Assembly: GCA_016933815.1 (NCBI GenBank)
Contig: JAFGAF010000392.1
Location: forward strand, 1 to 37,308
DNA: 37,308 nt
Origin: Prolixibacteraceae bacterium
Lineage (GTDB): Bacteria > Bacteroidota > Bacteroidia > Bacteroidales > Prolixibacteraceae
Direction of reading: 5' to 3'
This document shows, in pieces, positions 17,064 through 25,926 of the stretch. The notes under the pieces are model-generated. The model searched no databases. It had not been told where the DNA came from and saw only the letters and a program-made list of their open reading frames with translations. Made by a program: the position numbers and the translations under genes. Position 1 is the first letter of the stretch; each line of letters begins with the position of its first letter.

Positions 17064-17474
17064 TCAATTAATCGATTCGGGAAAACATAGTTCCCCACTG
17101 ATAATCTTTTCAATTGTATCGAACAGCTCATCGCTCACATCGGTTTTATTCACAAATCCCAAAAAACCCGATTCGATAAGCTGTGTCAAATATACTTTAT
17201 CTTGATACATTGTAATGGCAATAATTTTAATGCGTGGATACTCAAAATTTAACAATTTAGCTGCTTGAACACCATTCATTCCGGGCATTTCAACATCGAG
17301 CAAAAGCAACTCAACGCTGTGTAATTTATTGTATTTCAGCAATTCTTCACCCGACGAAAATTTTGCAACTACTTCGAACCTTTCGTCCGACTCGACAAAA
17401 GCACCCAAGCCTTCGAGAAAAGGAAGGTTATCGTCGCAAATAGCTACTTTAATTTTTCGGTTTAATGTTTGCAT
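17064..17474 (-). CDS. receiver-only response regulator
   Basis: From the ATG at 17474 the protein has 136 residues and consists of a receiver domain only. Visible are the acidic pair in VAICDDN, the phospho-acceptor Asp in LLLLDVEMPGMNG, the conserved Thr in AITMYQD and the Lys in VNKTD. It aligns well with receivers of NarL/LuxR type but ends at SGELCFPESIN, just where the linker to an HTH domain would begin. No HTH remnant is found in the ~90 bases downstream. The track start (17522) is a TTG lying in the -33 box. Located 121 bases from a NarL-type regulator and its kinase, it may act as a phosphate sink or as a partner-binding signal protein. Confidence 0.9.
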   Translation of the reverse strand: MQTLNRKIKVAICDDNLPFLEGLGAFVESDERFEVVAKFSSGEELLKYNKLHSVELLLLDVEMPGMNGVQAAKLLNFEYPRIKIIAITMYQDKVYLTQLIESGFLGFVNKTDVSDELFDTIEKIISGELCFPESIN

Positions 17475-17494
17475 TATTCTGTATTTTCTATTTA

Positions 17495-17523
17495 CAAATA
17501 TACAGCGCTTGCACACAAACAAA
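17495..17523 (-). promoter_or_regulatory. promoter of the receiver-only regulator (TTTG-N17-TATATTTG)
   Basis: On the minus strand, TATATTTG (17502 down to 17495) is an exact -7 box. TTTG at 17523-17520 lies 17 bases upstream; another TTTG is 13 bases away. The ATG is about 20 bases past the -7 box. The -33 box touches the T-rich tail of the terminator of the upstream regulator gene. Confidence 0.65.
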
Positions 17524-17526
17524 ATA

Positions 17527-17558
17527 GGGCAAAATACTGATTAGGCAGTATTTTACCC
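17527..17558 (-). terminator. terminator of the kinase/NarL regulator operon
   Basis: On the minus strand GGGTAAAATACTG pairs with CAGTATTTTGCCC, 13 pairs including one U-G, around the loop CCTAAT. The sequence TATTTTGTTTG follows. It lies 38 bases after the stop of the NarL-type gene and directly before the promoter of the receiver-only gene. Confidence 0.7.
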
Positions 17559-17595
17559 CACTTTGCCGTAAGGGTTTTCCCTGATTACACTAATA

Positions 17596-18240
17596 TTACA
17601 AATCGATTATTTTATTCTTTAGCGCAAAAATAATAAGACTTGTGCTATTTTTTGTTTTGGTTTTCTTCAATAAACGGCTTTTATGTGTTTCTACCGTTTT
17701 GGGACTTAAAAAAAGTTTGTCGGATATTTCGTTATTGGTCATACCTTGACAAATAAGCTTAAGCACATCCATTTCGCGTTCAGTAATATCGAGCTGTTGA
17801 ATAATTTTTTGTTTGGCTTCCATATTTGGAATGTTCAATATTACCTGCTGCAGCAATTTAGGTGAAAAGAAACTTTCGTTGTTCATAACATCTACAATTG
17901 CCTTTTCGAGTTCGTCGGTTGTAGCTTCTTTGAGCACAAAGCCCGAAGCTCCGGCTTTAATCATTTCGTAATAATATTTTTGATCGCTGTACATCGAAAG
18001 AGCAATAATTTTCAAATCGGGTTTTTTGATTTTGGCTTCGGTAGTAGCTTCAATCCCATTCATTTGCGGCATATTGATATCAATTAACACCAAATCGGGG
18101 TCGTAATCAAAAAGTGAATCTACAAAATCTTTTCCATTTGCAAATTCAGCAATAACATTAAACTGATCGTTAGCAGCCAATAAACTCTTTAGCCCTTCGC
18201 GAAAAAGAGTATGATCTTCGACAATTATAATATTAACCAT
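17596..18240 (-). CDS. NarL/LuxR-family response regulator
   Basis: The 214-residue protein has a receiver domain (IIVEDHTLFREGLKSLL, phospho-acceptor Asp in LVLIDINMPQMNG, Lys in FVLKEATTDEL). A C-terminal LuxR-type HTH follows (ITEREMDVLKLICQGMTNNEISDKL, SPKTVETHKSRLLKK). It should bind DNA as a dimer once phosphorylated. The gene starts two bases after the HisKA_3 kinase stop codon, so it is almost surely that kinase's partner. A 13-pair terminator ends the unit. Its target genes are not evident; the flippase and the outer-membrane receptor lie on the same strand upstream but are separate transcripts. Confidence 0.95.
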   Translation of the reverse strand: MVNIIIVEDHTLFREGLKSLLAANDQFNVIAEFANGKDFVDSLFDYDPDLVLIDINMPQMNGIEATTEAKIKKPDLKIIALSMYSDQKYYYEMIKAGASGFVLKEATTDELEKAIVDVMNNESFFSPKLLQQVILNIPNMEAKQKIIQQLDITEREMDVLKLICQGMTNNEISDKLFLSPKTVETHKSRLLKKTKTKNSTSLIIFALKNKIIDL

Positions 18241-18242
18241 AT

Positions 18243-20534
18243 CTAAACAGGTATTTCAATGTTAACAACTATGCCGGCCTGCGGCTGCTTTTTAAAGCTG
18301 ATATTCCCCCCCACCGAATTAATCCTCGACACCATATTGAACAAGCCCAAACCTTTCTTTTCTTCAATTTTTTGTTCGTAATCGAAACCTTGGCCATCAT
18401 CGATATAAATAACGAACAGCTTATGGGGTTCTTCAAATAGCGAAACAGATATATTGACAGCTTTTGCATGCTTTATTGTGTTGTTTATCAATTCGGTAAC
18501 AACTCGATACAAAGTTATTTCAATAATTTCGTTGTATCTTTTCGAAGTATTAAAACTGGTTGTGATGCTAATTTCGGTGTAAAGCGAAAGCTTTTCGATA
18601 AAGCTTTTTAAGGCATGTTCGAGCCCAAAATTGCGAAGGATATGGGGACTTAGGTTATTCGAAATTTCTTTTACGCCCGTAAGCGATTCGTTAATTAATT
18701 CAGAAAGTTTATTGAATGACTTACTTTCTTTTTCGCTTAAACTTGCATTTTTTAAGTTGTGCAAGTAAATTTTGCAAGTCGAAAGCAAAGGTCCCAAACC
18801 ATCGTGCAAATCTTTTGCAATACGGCCACGTTCGTCTTCTTCGGCTTTAACCGAAACGGTATAAACTTGTTTTTCGAGATTTTTACGGGCACTAATGTCG
18901 TTAAACGAAGTTACAACAGCACTTTGACCTTCGTAAACAATTGGCCGGCTACGCACTTCAATCGGAAAACTGCGCCCATTTTGGTTTCTGATCATGTACT
19001 CGGCAACAACTACGCGGCCTTTATCATGGCCTTCGACCTCGGAAGCTACTTTTTGCAATGCGTTTTGATCAAATAAAAAGTCAAAAAAGTTGATTGATCC
19101 AATATCGTTCGGATTGAGACCTGTCAAATCGTAAAAACGTTCGTTTGCCGAAAGGATTTTAAAATCGTGATTGTAGATAAAAATAGCATCGCTGGTATTA
19201 TTGTAAATATTGCGGAAATTAACTTCACTATTTTTTAAAGCTCTTTCGGCAATAACGAGGTTTGAAATATCGTAGCCTACACCTAGCAAGTATATTTTGT
19301 TGTTACGCTTGTAACTAATTGCCGAATTGTACAAAGGTATTCGCTGACCATTTTTGGTAATCAAATCGGCCCGATAATAAGCCGATCCTTTCTTATCAGA
19401 CAAAGCAATATTATCGGTATCGTTTTCATAATCGGCATTATCGAACAAACTGTTTGGATGAACTTTTTGAATTTCATCGGCAGTATAATCGCTCATTTGC
19501 AACAAACTATCGTTCCATTGAACCAACTTGTCGTAATTTTCAAAAACATAAAAAACACCTGGCATTGCCTCTACAAGGGTTTTTCCAAATTCACGTTCGG
19601 CCTCAATTTCTTTTTCAAATTCCTTTTGTTTCGAAACATCCTTAATGAGGAATTGCAAACGTCCGTCGGGCAGTTTATTGCCTTTAATAGTTATATCGCG
19701 AATATTTCCTTGTTTGTCGTAAACACGCCTTTCGGAAACTACTGTTTGTCCGCTTGCCAGTTCATCAAATTTCAATGGTTTGTTTATCAAGTCCTCGGGC
19801 ACAGTCATTTCAGCCAATTTACGACCAATTATCTCGTTATTATCATAGCCCGACATCAACCTGAAATTGTCGTTTACCAACAGTATCTGACCTTCGATAT
19901 TGGTAATAATCACCCCTTCGTTTGCCTGATCAAACAACAATTTATATTCTTCTTCACTTTTCTTCGATTCATCGAGCAAACGAATGTATGCCCCCTCGAG
20001 CCTGCCTACAATAAAAACAATGCTGTAACTGGCAATAAAATATGTTAATCCTACGGCAATCCAAAGCTTATTATTGCTCAGCATTTGCTCAACATCGAAA
20101 TTGTATTTAAGCACACCTGTTTGGAACAACAAGCCATAAGTGAAAAACACGGTGATGAGTATTGCCAACGAAGCGTAACCATAAGCCAAGCCAATAAATA
20201 ACGATGAAAAAACACTAACCAACAATAAAAAAACAACACCACTTGAAAGCAATCCGAAAAAATGTATTCCCGTAACAAAAAATACCAGCAATATAACAGC
20301 AGTAACTATTGCCTTTAATCGAAAATGAAAATTTCGGCGAAAAATAACTACAAAACAAAAGGCGACAAACAATACTATTTGGATTGAATAGTTAAAATCC
20401 CAGCCTGTAATAACTGAACGTGAGATCGATAAAATAATTAAAGGAATTGAGAAAATTAAATAAAAAACCATCAACAGGTCAACAACCTTATTTTTAATAT
20501 CTCCAATTTCGTTTAATCCGGTTTTTCTGAACAT
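18243..20534 (-). CDS. membrane PAS sensor histidine kinase (HisKA_3 type)
   Basis: This 763-residue kinase begins with about six membrane spans (residues ~17-185). Three PAS-type sensor domains follow near 200-310, 320-430 and 440-550 (for example NEGVIITNIEGQILLVNDNF and SDAIFIYNHDFKILSANERF). The HisKA_3 dimer domain has the phospho-acceptor in RIAKDLHDGLGPLLS near residue 570. A HATPase ends the protein (ELINNTIKHAKAVN, DDGQGFD, KGLGLFNMVSRI). HisKA_3 kinases pair with NarL-type regulators, and one starts two bases downstream. The signal is unknown; PAS domains and an integral membrane sensor allow redox, gas or small-molecule input. A good promoter lies before the ATG. Confidence 0.94.
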   Translation of the reverse strand: MFRKTGLNEIGDIKNKVVDLLMVFYLIFSIPLIILSISRSVITGWDFNYSIQIVLFVAFCFVVIFRRNFHFRLKAIVTAVILLVFFVTGIHFFGLLSSGVVFLLLVSVFSSLFIGLAYGYASLAILITVFFTYGLLFQTGVLKYNFDVEQMLSNNKLWIAVGLTYFIASYSIVFIVGRLEGAYIRLLDESKKSEEEYKLLFDQANEGVIITNIEGQILLVNDNFRLMSGYDNNEIIGRKLAEMTVPEDLINKPLKFDELASGQTVVSERRVYDKQGNIRDITIKGNKLPDGRLQFLIKDVSKQKEFEKEIEAEREFGKTLVEAMPGVFYVFENYDKLVQWNDSLLQMSDYTADEIQKVHPNSLFDNADYENDTDNIALSDKKGSAYYRADLITKNGQRIPLYNSAISYKRNNKIYLLGVGYDISNLVIAERALKNSEVNFRNIYNNTSDAIFIYNHDFKILSANERFYDLTGLNPNDIGSINFFDFLFDQNALQKVASEVEGHDKGRVVVAEYMIRNQNGRSFPIEVRSRPIVYEGQSAVVTSFNDISARKNLEKQVYTVSVKAEEDERGRIAKDLHDGLGPLLSTCKIYLHNLKNASLSEKESKSFNKLSELINESLTGVKEISNNLSPHILRNFGLEHALKSFIEKLSLYTEISITTSFNTSKRYNEIIEITLYRVVTELINNTIKHAKAVNISVSLFEEPHKLFVIYIDDGQGFDYEQKIEEKKGLGLFNMVSRINSVGGNISFKKQPQAGIVVNIEIPV

Positions 20535-20563
20535 ACTTAAGTATTAATTTTCAAACATCTTTT

Positions 20564-20595
20564 GAAATTTAGTGAAATTAATGTTTGAATCAAAC
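20564..20595 (-). promoter_or_regulatory. promoter of the PAS kinase operon with overlapping palindrome
   Basis: On the minus strand TTTG (20594-20591), exactly 19 bases, then TAAATTTC (20571-20564) form a near-consensus Bacteroidota promoter, about 30 bases before the kinase ATG. The -33 box is part of GTTTGAATCAAAC (20583-20595), a 13-base palindrome with a single central base. A repressor or the NarL partner could bind there, but this is inference. Confidence 0.6.
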
Positions 20596-20620
20596 CAGCG
20601 AGCAAAAAATTGTTTGATAT

Positions 20621-22066
20621 TTATTCGCGATCTCTTAAAATATTGAACAGTTTTCGCAAATCGATTAGTTTAACCATAAAAGCCAGCAGGAGTGCAGAAA
20701 TCAACATTATTACATATCCGGCTAAACGATGGCTTATTAAATGATTGGCAAAATACCCCAGAACAACAACCAAACCGGCAAAAACAGCAATACGAATAAC
20801 CGACAACCAGGGCACTTTAAACTTGAAAATATTCACCGCTATAAGAACCTGAGCCATTGCGGTTATTGATTGTGTGATAAGACTTATATAAGCTGCACCC
20901 AAGGCTTGAAACTTAGGTATAAAAAACAAATTCAATGTGATATTCAAAACCATTCCAACCGCTGCCATAATGTTTAATTGCCTGATACTGCCGTTGGCTG
21001 TTAAAAGGGTTCCAAAAATATATGTTGTTGATATTGGAATGAAACAAAACATTAATGCAGCAAAAATTGGAGCCGACTCTTCAGCATGGTCGTATTGCAT
21101 CCATTGCATGATATCGTTTTGATAAAAAAACGAAGAAATTGAAATGCTCAGCGAAATAAAAATAATAAGGCTGAATGCAAAGCTAACCATGTCGGCAATA
21201 CTTTGTTTTTGCTTAATCATGCGCGAAAAAATGGGCAAAAGCATGCCGGCAAACAAAACACCAAACATCGAAACAGCATCGAGTAACCTGAAACCATGTG
21301 CATATAGGCTAACCTGTCTTAAACCTTCGTCGTAGGGTAACAAACGCTCAATTAAAACCGTATCGAAGCGGTTATAAAATGCCATTAACAAAATCAGGAT
21401 TGCATACGGATATGTTTTTTTCAAAAAAACCAGGCTAAACCTCAAATTGAAAGTAAGTTTGATTTTTCCGGCTTTACGGAGAACAATCAAAAAGATAATT
21501 GCTGCCGCCATGAGGTACGATATAGTTTGCACATAAACAAACCATTCAATTTTAAATACCCCGTTTGTTACATTGGTAAACAACAATATTCCACAAATTA
21601 CGATCATAAAAAACCGATCGAGCACCGAAACCAGACTATCGGTTGTAAAAAGGTGCAATGCACTTAAATTGGAGCGCAAATACAAAATAAATTGCAGCAA
21701 GAACTGATTGATAATAAGGAAAATCAATAAATGAATTTGAATATTATTGTAACCAACAACTGCTGCCCATGTTAAACACACCACTGTATATACAATGGCA
21801 AGTGCGAGCTTTAATCCAAAAATATTGCCCAGGTGTTTAGGCAGCAAATGGTTATAACGGGCAATGTTCCTGTTGTTGTAATTGGTTATACCAAAATCAA
21901 GCAGTATGTTTAATGTTAACGAAAGTGCCAACAACGAGTAATACAAGCCATATTGGTCGCCGGTAACATTCTGTACAGTTCTGTCAATCCCAAAAAGCCA
22001 AAAAGGTTTTATGAGAACATTGATAGCCAGTAATAGAATCAGGTTGGTAAAAAACTTACGTTTCAA
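20621..22066 (-). CDS. oligosaccharide flippase-like membrane protein (MATE/Wzx superfamily)
   Basis: The 481-residue protein is hydrophobic throughout, with about 14 predicted spans and the Wzx/polysaccharide-biosynthesis pattern: NVTGDQYGLYYSLLALSLTLNILLDFGITNYNNR near the start, then VLIERLLPYDEGLRQVSLYAHGFRLLD and FGTLLTANGSIRQLNIMAAVGMVLNI. Such proteins flip lipid-linked sugars across the inner membrane. The reading frame opens at a TTG (22066); no in-frame ATG exists between this TTG and the upstream stop, so TTG is accepted. No glycosyltransferase is nearby, so the substrate cannot be guessed. It is separated from the receptor gene by a terminator. Confidence 0.83.
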   Translation of the reverse strand: MKRKFFTNLILLLAINVLIKPFWLFGIDRTVQNVTGDQYGLYYSLLALSLTLNILLDFGITNYNNRNIARYNHLLPKHLGNIFGLKLALAIVYTVVCLTWAAVVGYNNIQIHLLIFLIINQFLLQFILYLRSNLSALHLFTTDSLVSVLDRFFMIVICGILLFTNVTNGVFKIEWFVYVQTISYLMAAAIIFLIVLRKAGKIKLTFNLRFSLVFLKKTYPYAILILLMAFYNRFDTVLIERLLPYDEGLRQVSLYAHGFRLLDAVSMFGVLFAGMLLPIFSRMIKQKQSIADMVSFAFSLIIFISLSISISSFFYQNDIMQWMQYDHAEESAPIFAALMFCFIPISTTYIFGTLLTANGSIRQLNIMAAVGMVLNITLNLFFIPKFQALGAAYISLITQSITAMAQVLIAVNIFKFKVPWLSVIRIAVFAGLVVVLGYFANHLISHRLAGYVIMLISALLLAFMVKLIDLRKLFNILRDRE

Positions 22067-22136
22067 TCTCTTTTCAGCATTATTTTACAATAACGCAAAG
22101 TAACAATCTTTAAGTATTATTTCCAATGATTATATT

Positions 22137-22175
22137 TTAAAAAATTAAAAGGGGCTAAACCTTAAAGGCCGCCCC
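22137..22175 (-). terminator. terminator after the Oar-like receptor gene
   Basis: On the minus strand GGGGC (22175-22171) pairs with GCCCC (22155-22151), with an inner CCTTTAAGG dyad in the loop. TTTTAATTTTTT follows. It starts 27 bases beyond the receptor stop codon and ends that transcript before the flippase gene. Confidence 0.75.
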
Positions 22176-22201
22176 TCATATTGTATGTAAAAACTTGCTG
22201 T

Positions 22202-25200
22202 TTATTTAAAGATATAACGCACGCCAAGCTGGAAGCTCCAAGTTTGGTTGTAATTATAATAAGTTGAATAAGATTCTGTTAAAAAGTTTCCATCGGCATC
22301 GGTAGCCATTGAAAAGCTTGGCACCTTATTATCATCATAGCCTTCGTAATTAAGTATTTGGCCGTCGTTAGCAGCAAACATATTCTTGCTTACACCCCAT
22401 TCATTATTGATCAAATTTCCAAAGTTTAGGATGTCAAGGCTTACTTGCAAGGTGTTTTTAGTTCCACCAACGTTAACTGTAAAATCCTGAGCAACACGCA
22501 AGTCGAACCTGTGTACCCAAGGAGCCCTGGCTGCGTATGCTTCGGCGTATCCTCCTTTGTTTTTAGTTAAGTATTTGTCTTGCTCCATAAACTTAAAAAA
22601 CGCATCCTCATCGGCTGAGCTAATAAAGTTTATTTCACCTTTTTCTTCGGGGATATAAATTAAATCAGTTGCATATCCATCGCCATTCATATCATTTGCA
22701 TAAGTAAAGCTATAGCCACCTGCAGAATAACCCGAATAAAACAAGTTAATGTTTGTAGCCATGTGGTTGTTGGCGTAAGGTAATTTGTATGAAACAGAAG
22801 CAATTGCTTTAGCTGGGATAACATATTGTGAACGTTGAACCCAAGGTATATGTGGTCCATTAACCTGAATAAGGCCATTATATGCAGATGCAGCATTACT
22901 ACCCGGCATACCTGAAACCTCTTTAGATTCGGTAAGGGTGAGTGCAGCCATTAAATTCAGATTCTTCACAGGCTCTGCATTTAGGGTTATGTTACCGGTT
23001 GCACCCCAACCTTCGTTAGTGTTTGTAAGCACATAGGCTGCCTTTGAAGTATATTCAATTTCACTAAGCTCAGGATAAATGTACCTATCATCAGCTCCTC
23101 TAAAACGCATCCAGTTATTATCAGGTTCTTTCAGGTTATAGTTTTTCAACATTACACCGTTGATGTTATTTGTATAGATACCTTCAATGGTAATAGAAAG
23201 AGGGAATGAAGCCGGCACATCAATATCTAAAGCCAAAGAAGTTTTCCAAACCTGAGGCATTTTGAAATTGGCATCAACGGCATTAATATCACGAGGTAGT
23301 GCTCCGTCTTTAGGAGTAATTGTATTTTGTAAATTCAGCCTGCGAATCATTTCATCAACATCGGTAATCATTGGTCCTGCTAATGTTTCAAGCACTGGAT
23401 CAACACTATCAACAGCGCCATCACCTTCTTTACTATATTTAGTAACAGCAGCATAACTACCTTGAACCATACCTGAATTGGTAGGCATATTGGTGAAAAA
23501 CACCAATGGCAATCTTCCGGTAAAAATACCTGTACCTCCACGTAGTTTCAATTTTTGGTCACCTGTTAAATCCCACGAGAAACCTGCACGAGGAGATAAT
23601 TGAACTTTTGCAGTAGGCCATACTCCTGTATCAATTTTCTTCCCACCAAAATCCAACTCATAAATAGCATTGTTCCTGATTAAATTATCAACATATCGTA
23701 AATAATCGGCACGTACACCATAAGTTAATTTAAAGAATTGAGAAAGGCTCCATTCATCTTGAGCATAAATACCTATTTGATTAAACGCAACTTCTGCTGC
23801 TGGATTGGTCTCCCCGTCGTAACCATATGTTAATGCAAAATCCCTTGGTGCAGCTTGATTCAGAAAATCGTCGAGACTGGCATAACGATAATAGCCTGTT
23901 CCATTTCGCATGTAAGAGTTATTGGCCATTTGGTGTTCAAAACCAACACCTGCAGTAATTTTATGGTTATCTAAATAAAATGTAGTGTTATTTGTAATGT
24001 TGAAAATATTGTTGTTCACACCGTTATTCCATGTAAAAAGCTCATAACCTGCAGATATATATGGTTCTAATATCTGTGTTCCATCATCATTTACTCCATT
24101 CATAATATCAATAAATGGGAAAGGCTCTGAGTTGGATCCACGTACATCGTTAATTTTTGTGTAAGTAGCAAGAAATTGGTTTGAGACTTTCTCGGAAAAA
24201 CGGCTGTTTAAATCGAGTGCAAAAGAATTTACAATATTATCGCTAGAATAAATCGAATTAGAAAAAGCCATAGAATATTGTGAAATTCTATTCATCGACC
24301 TGTTCCGAAAACCAGCATCGGTAGAATTACCATTAGTTTCATTCCATCCTTGATTTTTAGTATGATTATAACGCAAGCTCATTTTATTGGCATCGTTAAT
24401 GTTCCAATCGATACGGGCAAGTAGTTTCCTGTTGCTTTCATCGGCAGGATAATCAGCATAGGAGCCGGCATCGTATCCATAATTATCCATCAAATGTTTT
24501 TTAACTTTTTCCATATCCGACGTACTTGCACGCGAAAGCGACTGTTCTGTATTAGCTACACCGTTTTCCGATGGCCTCCAAGTTACAACCTGACCAGGAC
24601 GCACTTCGTATTCGCCGTTTACAAAAAAGAACAATTTATTTTTGATGATTGGACCACCAAATGTAATACCGTATGTTGTTCTAGACTCAATGTCACGTTC
24701 ACCAAAATCAACATCTCCGATTTTGTTTCCCCTCATATTCTGATTATTAAAATATGTATAGGCAGAACCTTTAAATGTGTTTGTACCCGATTTAGTAATT
24801 GCATTGATACCACCACCTATGAAATTAGTTTGACGAATATCAAACGGAGCAATCACTACTTGTACTTCTTCGATAGCGTCCAATGAGATAGGGTTTCCAC
24901 CTCCAGGCAAATTTGATGACAAACCAAAATTATTATTGAAGTTTGCACCATCAACAGTAAAGTTCGTTGAACGGCCATCGCCACCAGCAAAGCTCATTCC
25001 GTTGGCATAAGGCGACAAGCGCGCAATGTCGGAGATGCTACGGCTAATGGTTGGAACCATGCTCATTTGCTCATTTGAAATATTGGTTGTAGCACCTGTT
25101 TTATCGGTACCAAAAGCCGATGGCTTAGCACCAACAATCATTACTTCAACAACTTCGGTTACACTTTCGCGCAAAACGGCATTCAGTATAAACGATTCGG

Positions 25201-25504
25201 CAAGGTAAAGGGTTATGTCCTGATAGGTCATCGAAGTATAACCAATAAAACTAACTTTAACTTCGTACGGACCACCGGGTCGCATACCTTGCAGGTTAAA
25301 ACGACCTTCGGAATTGCTTATGGCCGCATATTGCGTCCCCGAAGGCTGATGCACAGCAATAACTGTAGCTCCGGGCAGTGGCGAATTATCATCGCTGTAC
25401 ACTTGCCCTTGCATGCTCGAGGTAGTAACCTGAGCAAATAACGATGCAGTACTCATCAGCACTGCAAAAAGCAAAATTGAAATTTTCTGAATTGATTTTT
25501 TCAT
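22202..25504 (-). CDS. Oar-like TonB-dependent outer-membrane receptor
   Basis: This 1100-residue protein has a signal peptide ending LFAQV. A CarboxypepD_reg-like domain follows near 30-115 (MQGQVYSDDNSPLPGATVIAV, SEGRFNLQGMRPGGPY). A plug domain near 130-240 contains the Oar-type signatures DGRSTNFTVDGANFNNNFGL, IEEVQVVIAPFDIRQTNFIGG and INAITKSGTNTFKGSAY. The rest is a large beta barrel ending QLGVRYIFK, a typical C-terminal strand. Oar-like receptors are abundant in Bacteroidota and related to TonB-dependent transporters; their ligands are mostly unknown, with peptide or developmental roles proposed for some. There is no SusD partner next door. The 308 bases before the start contain two GGCATA dyads. 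Confidence 0.92.
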   Translation of the reverse strand: MKKSIQKISILLFAVLMSTASLFAQVTTSSMQGQVYSDDNSPLPGATVIAVHQPSGTQYAAISNSEGRFNLQGMRPGGPYEVKVSFIGYTSMTYQDITLYLAESFILNAVLRESVTEVVEVMIVGAKPSAFGTDKTGATTNISNEQMSMVPTISRSISDIARLSPYANGMSFAGGDGRSTNFTVDGANFNNNFGLSSNLPGGGNPISLDAIEEVQVVIAPFDIRQTNFIGGGINAITKSGTNTFKGSAYTYFNNQNMRGNKIGDVDFGERDIESRTTYGITFGGPIIKNKLFFFVNGEYEVRPGQVVTWRPSENGVANTEQSLSRASTSDMEKVKKHLMDNYGYDAGSYADYPADESNRKLLARIDWNINDANKMSLRYNHTKNQGWNETNGNSTDAGFRNRSMNRISQYSMAFSNSIYSSDNIVNSFALDLNSRFSEKVSNQFLATYTKINDVRGSNSEPFPFIDIMNGVNDDGTQILEPYISAGYELFTWNNGVNNNIFNITNNTTFYLDNHKITAGVGFEHQMANNSYMRNGTGYYRYASLDDFLNQAAPRDFALTYGYDGETNPAAEVAFNQIGIYAQDEWSLSQFFKLTYGVRADYLRYVDNLIRNNAIYELDFGGKKIDTGVWPTAKVQLSPRAGFSWDLTGDQKLKLRGGTGIFTGRLPLVFFTNMPTNSGMVQGSYAAVTKYSKEGDGAVDSVDPVLETLAGPMITDVDEMIRRLNLQNTITPKDGALPRDINAVDANFKMPQVWKTSLALDIDVPASFPLSITIEGIYTNNINGVMLKNYNLKEPDNNWMRFRGADDRYIYPELSEIEYTSKAAYVLTNTNEGWGATGNITLNAEPVKNLNLMAALTLTESKEVSGMPGSNAASAYNGLIQVNGPHIPWVQRSQYVIPAKAIASVSYKLPYANNHMATNINLFYSGYSAGGYSFTYANDMNGDGYATDLIYIPEEKGEINFISSADEDAFFKFMEQDKYLTKNKGGYAEAYAARAPWVHRFDLRVAQDFTVNVGGTKNTLQVSLDILNFGNLINNEWGVSKNMFAANDGQILNYEGYDDNKVPSFSMATDADGNFLTESYSTYYNYNQTWSFQLGVRYIFK

Positions 25505-25630
25505 GTGAATGAATTTAAGTAATTCGAATTTTTATGAATTTTGGCTAGTAAGTATTTATTTTTCAGTTCATTAACTATTAAATTTACATGCTACAAATTA
25601 AGCACTTAAAAGAACAAAACAAATAGTTCA

Positions 25631-25647
25631 GGCATATTATGTATGCA
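25631..25647. promoter_or_regulatory. operator-like dyad GGCATA-N5-TATGCA
   Basis: GGCATA at 25631-25636 and TATGCA at 25642-25647 form an inverted repeat with five bases between; the last pair is imperfect. It shares the half-site and the preceding CA with the second dyad 80 bases on. It may be a binding site for a dimeric regulator of one or both divergent genes. Confidence 0.4.
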
Positions 25648-25711
25648 TTAAATTATTAACATTTTTTTGCATAATTGTGAATAAAATGCGAGGCAAACAT
25701 GAGTTTAAACA

Positions 25712-25727
25712 GGCATAAACTTATGCC
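25712..25727. promoter_or_regulatory. operator-like palindrome GGCATAA-AC-TTATGCC
   Basis: A perfect seven-base inverted repeat with a two-base centre, 16 bases in all, lies near the middle of the divergent region. It is too short, and lacks the T-run, to be a terminator. It is the stronger of two related dyads here. Confidence 0.5.
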
Positions 25728-25862
25728 ATTGTGAAACATAGCAAAATGATTGAGGTAATTAAGATACAAAATAACAAACCATAAAATCACAAAAAAACCA
25801 CACATTTTAAAAATGAAAACATTCACCTCTGCAATATTGAAGCATATTCAGAACACAAAGGT

Positions 25863-25893
25863 TTTGTTACTGAAAAGAAACCTTTTATATTTG
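25863..25893 (+). promoter_or_regulatory. consensus promoter of the S41 protease operon (TTTG-N19-TATATTTG)
   Basis: TTTG (25863-25866), exactly 19 bases, and TATATTTG (25886-25893) match both Bacteroidota promoter boxes without error. The -7 box ends 33 bases before the ATG at 25927. Because it lies within the track's longer reading frame, it decides the protease start in favour of 25927. Confidence 0.8.
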
Positions 25894-25926
25894 CTTACTA
25901 TTATTTTTGAATCAAATCATCAACAA

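Larger units (their letters stand above)
25505..25926. other. 422-base divergent intergenic region between receptor and S41 protease genes
   Basis: The region separates the minus-strand receptor from the plus-strand protease. It holds a strong promoter for the protease (25863-25893) and two related dyads (25631-25647 and 25712-25727). No exact -7 box was found for the receptor; TAAATTTA around 25580 on the minus strand comes close but has no -33 partner. The track's extra 38 codons for the protease (25813-25926) lie here and are unlikely to be translated. Confidence 0.65.

Noticed and set aside
19458-20048. 196-codon plus-strand ORF inside the PAS kinase gene
   Set aside because: It is antisense to conserved PAS domains, is rich in Phe/Asn from codon mirroring, and has no recognisable domain.
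25813-25926. 38-codon N-terminal extension of the S41 protease in the ORF track
   Set aside because: It spans a perfect TTTG-N19-TATATTTG promoter, and the downstream ATG gives a normal signal peptide.
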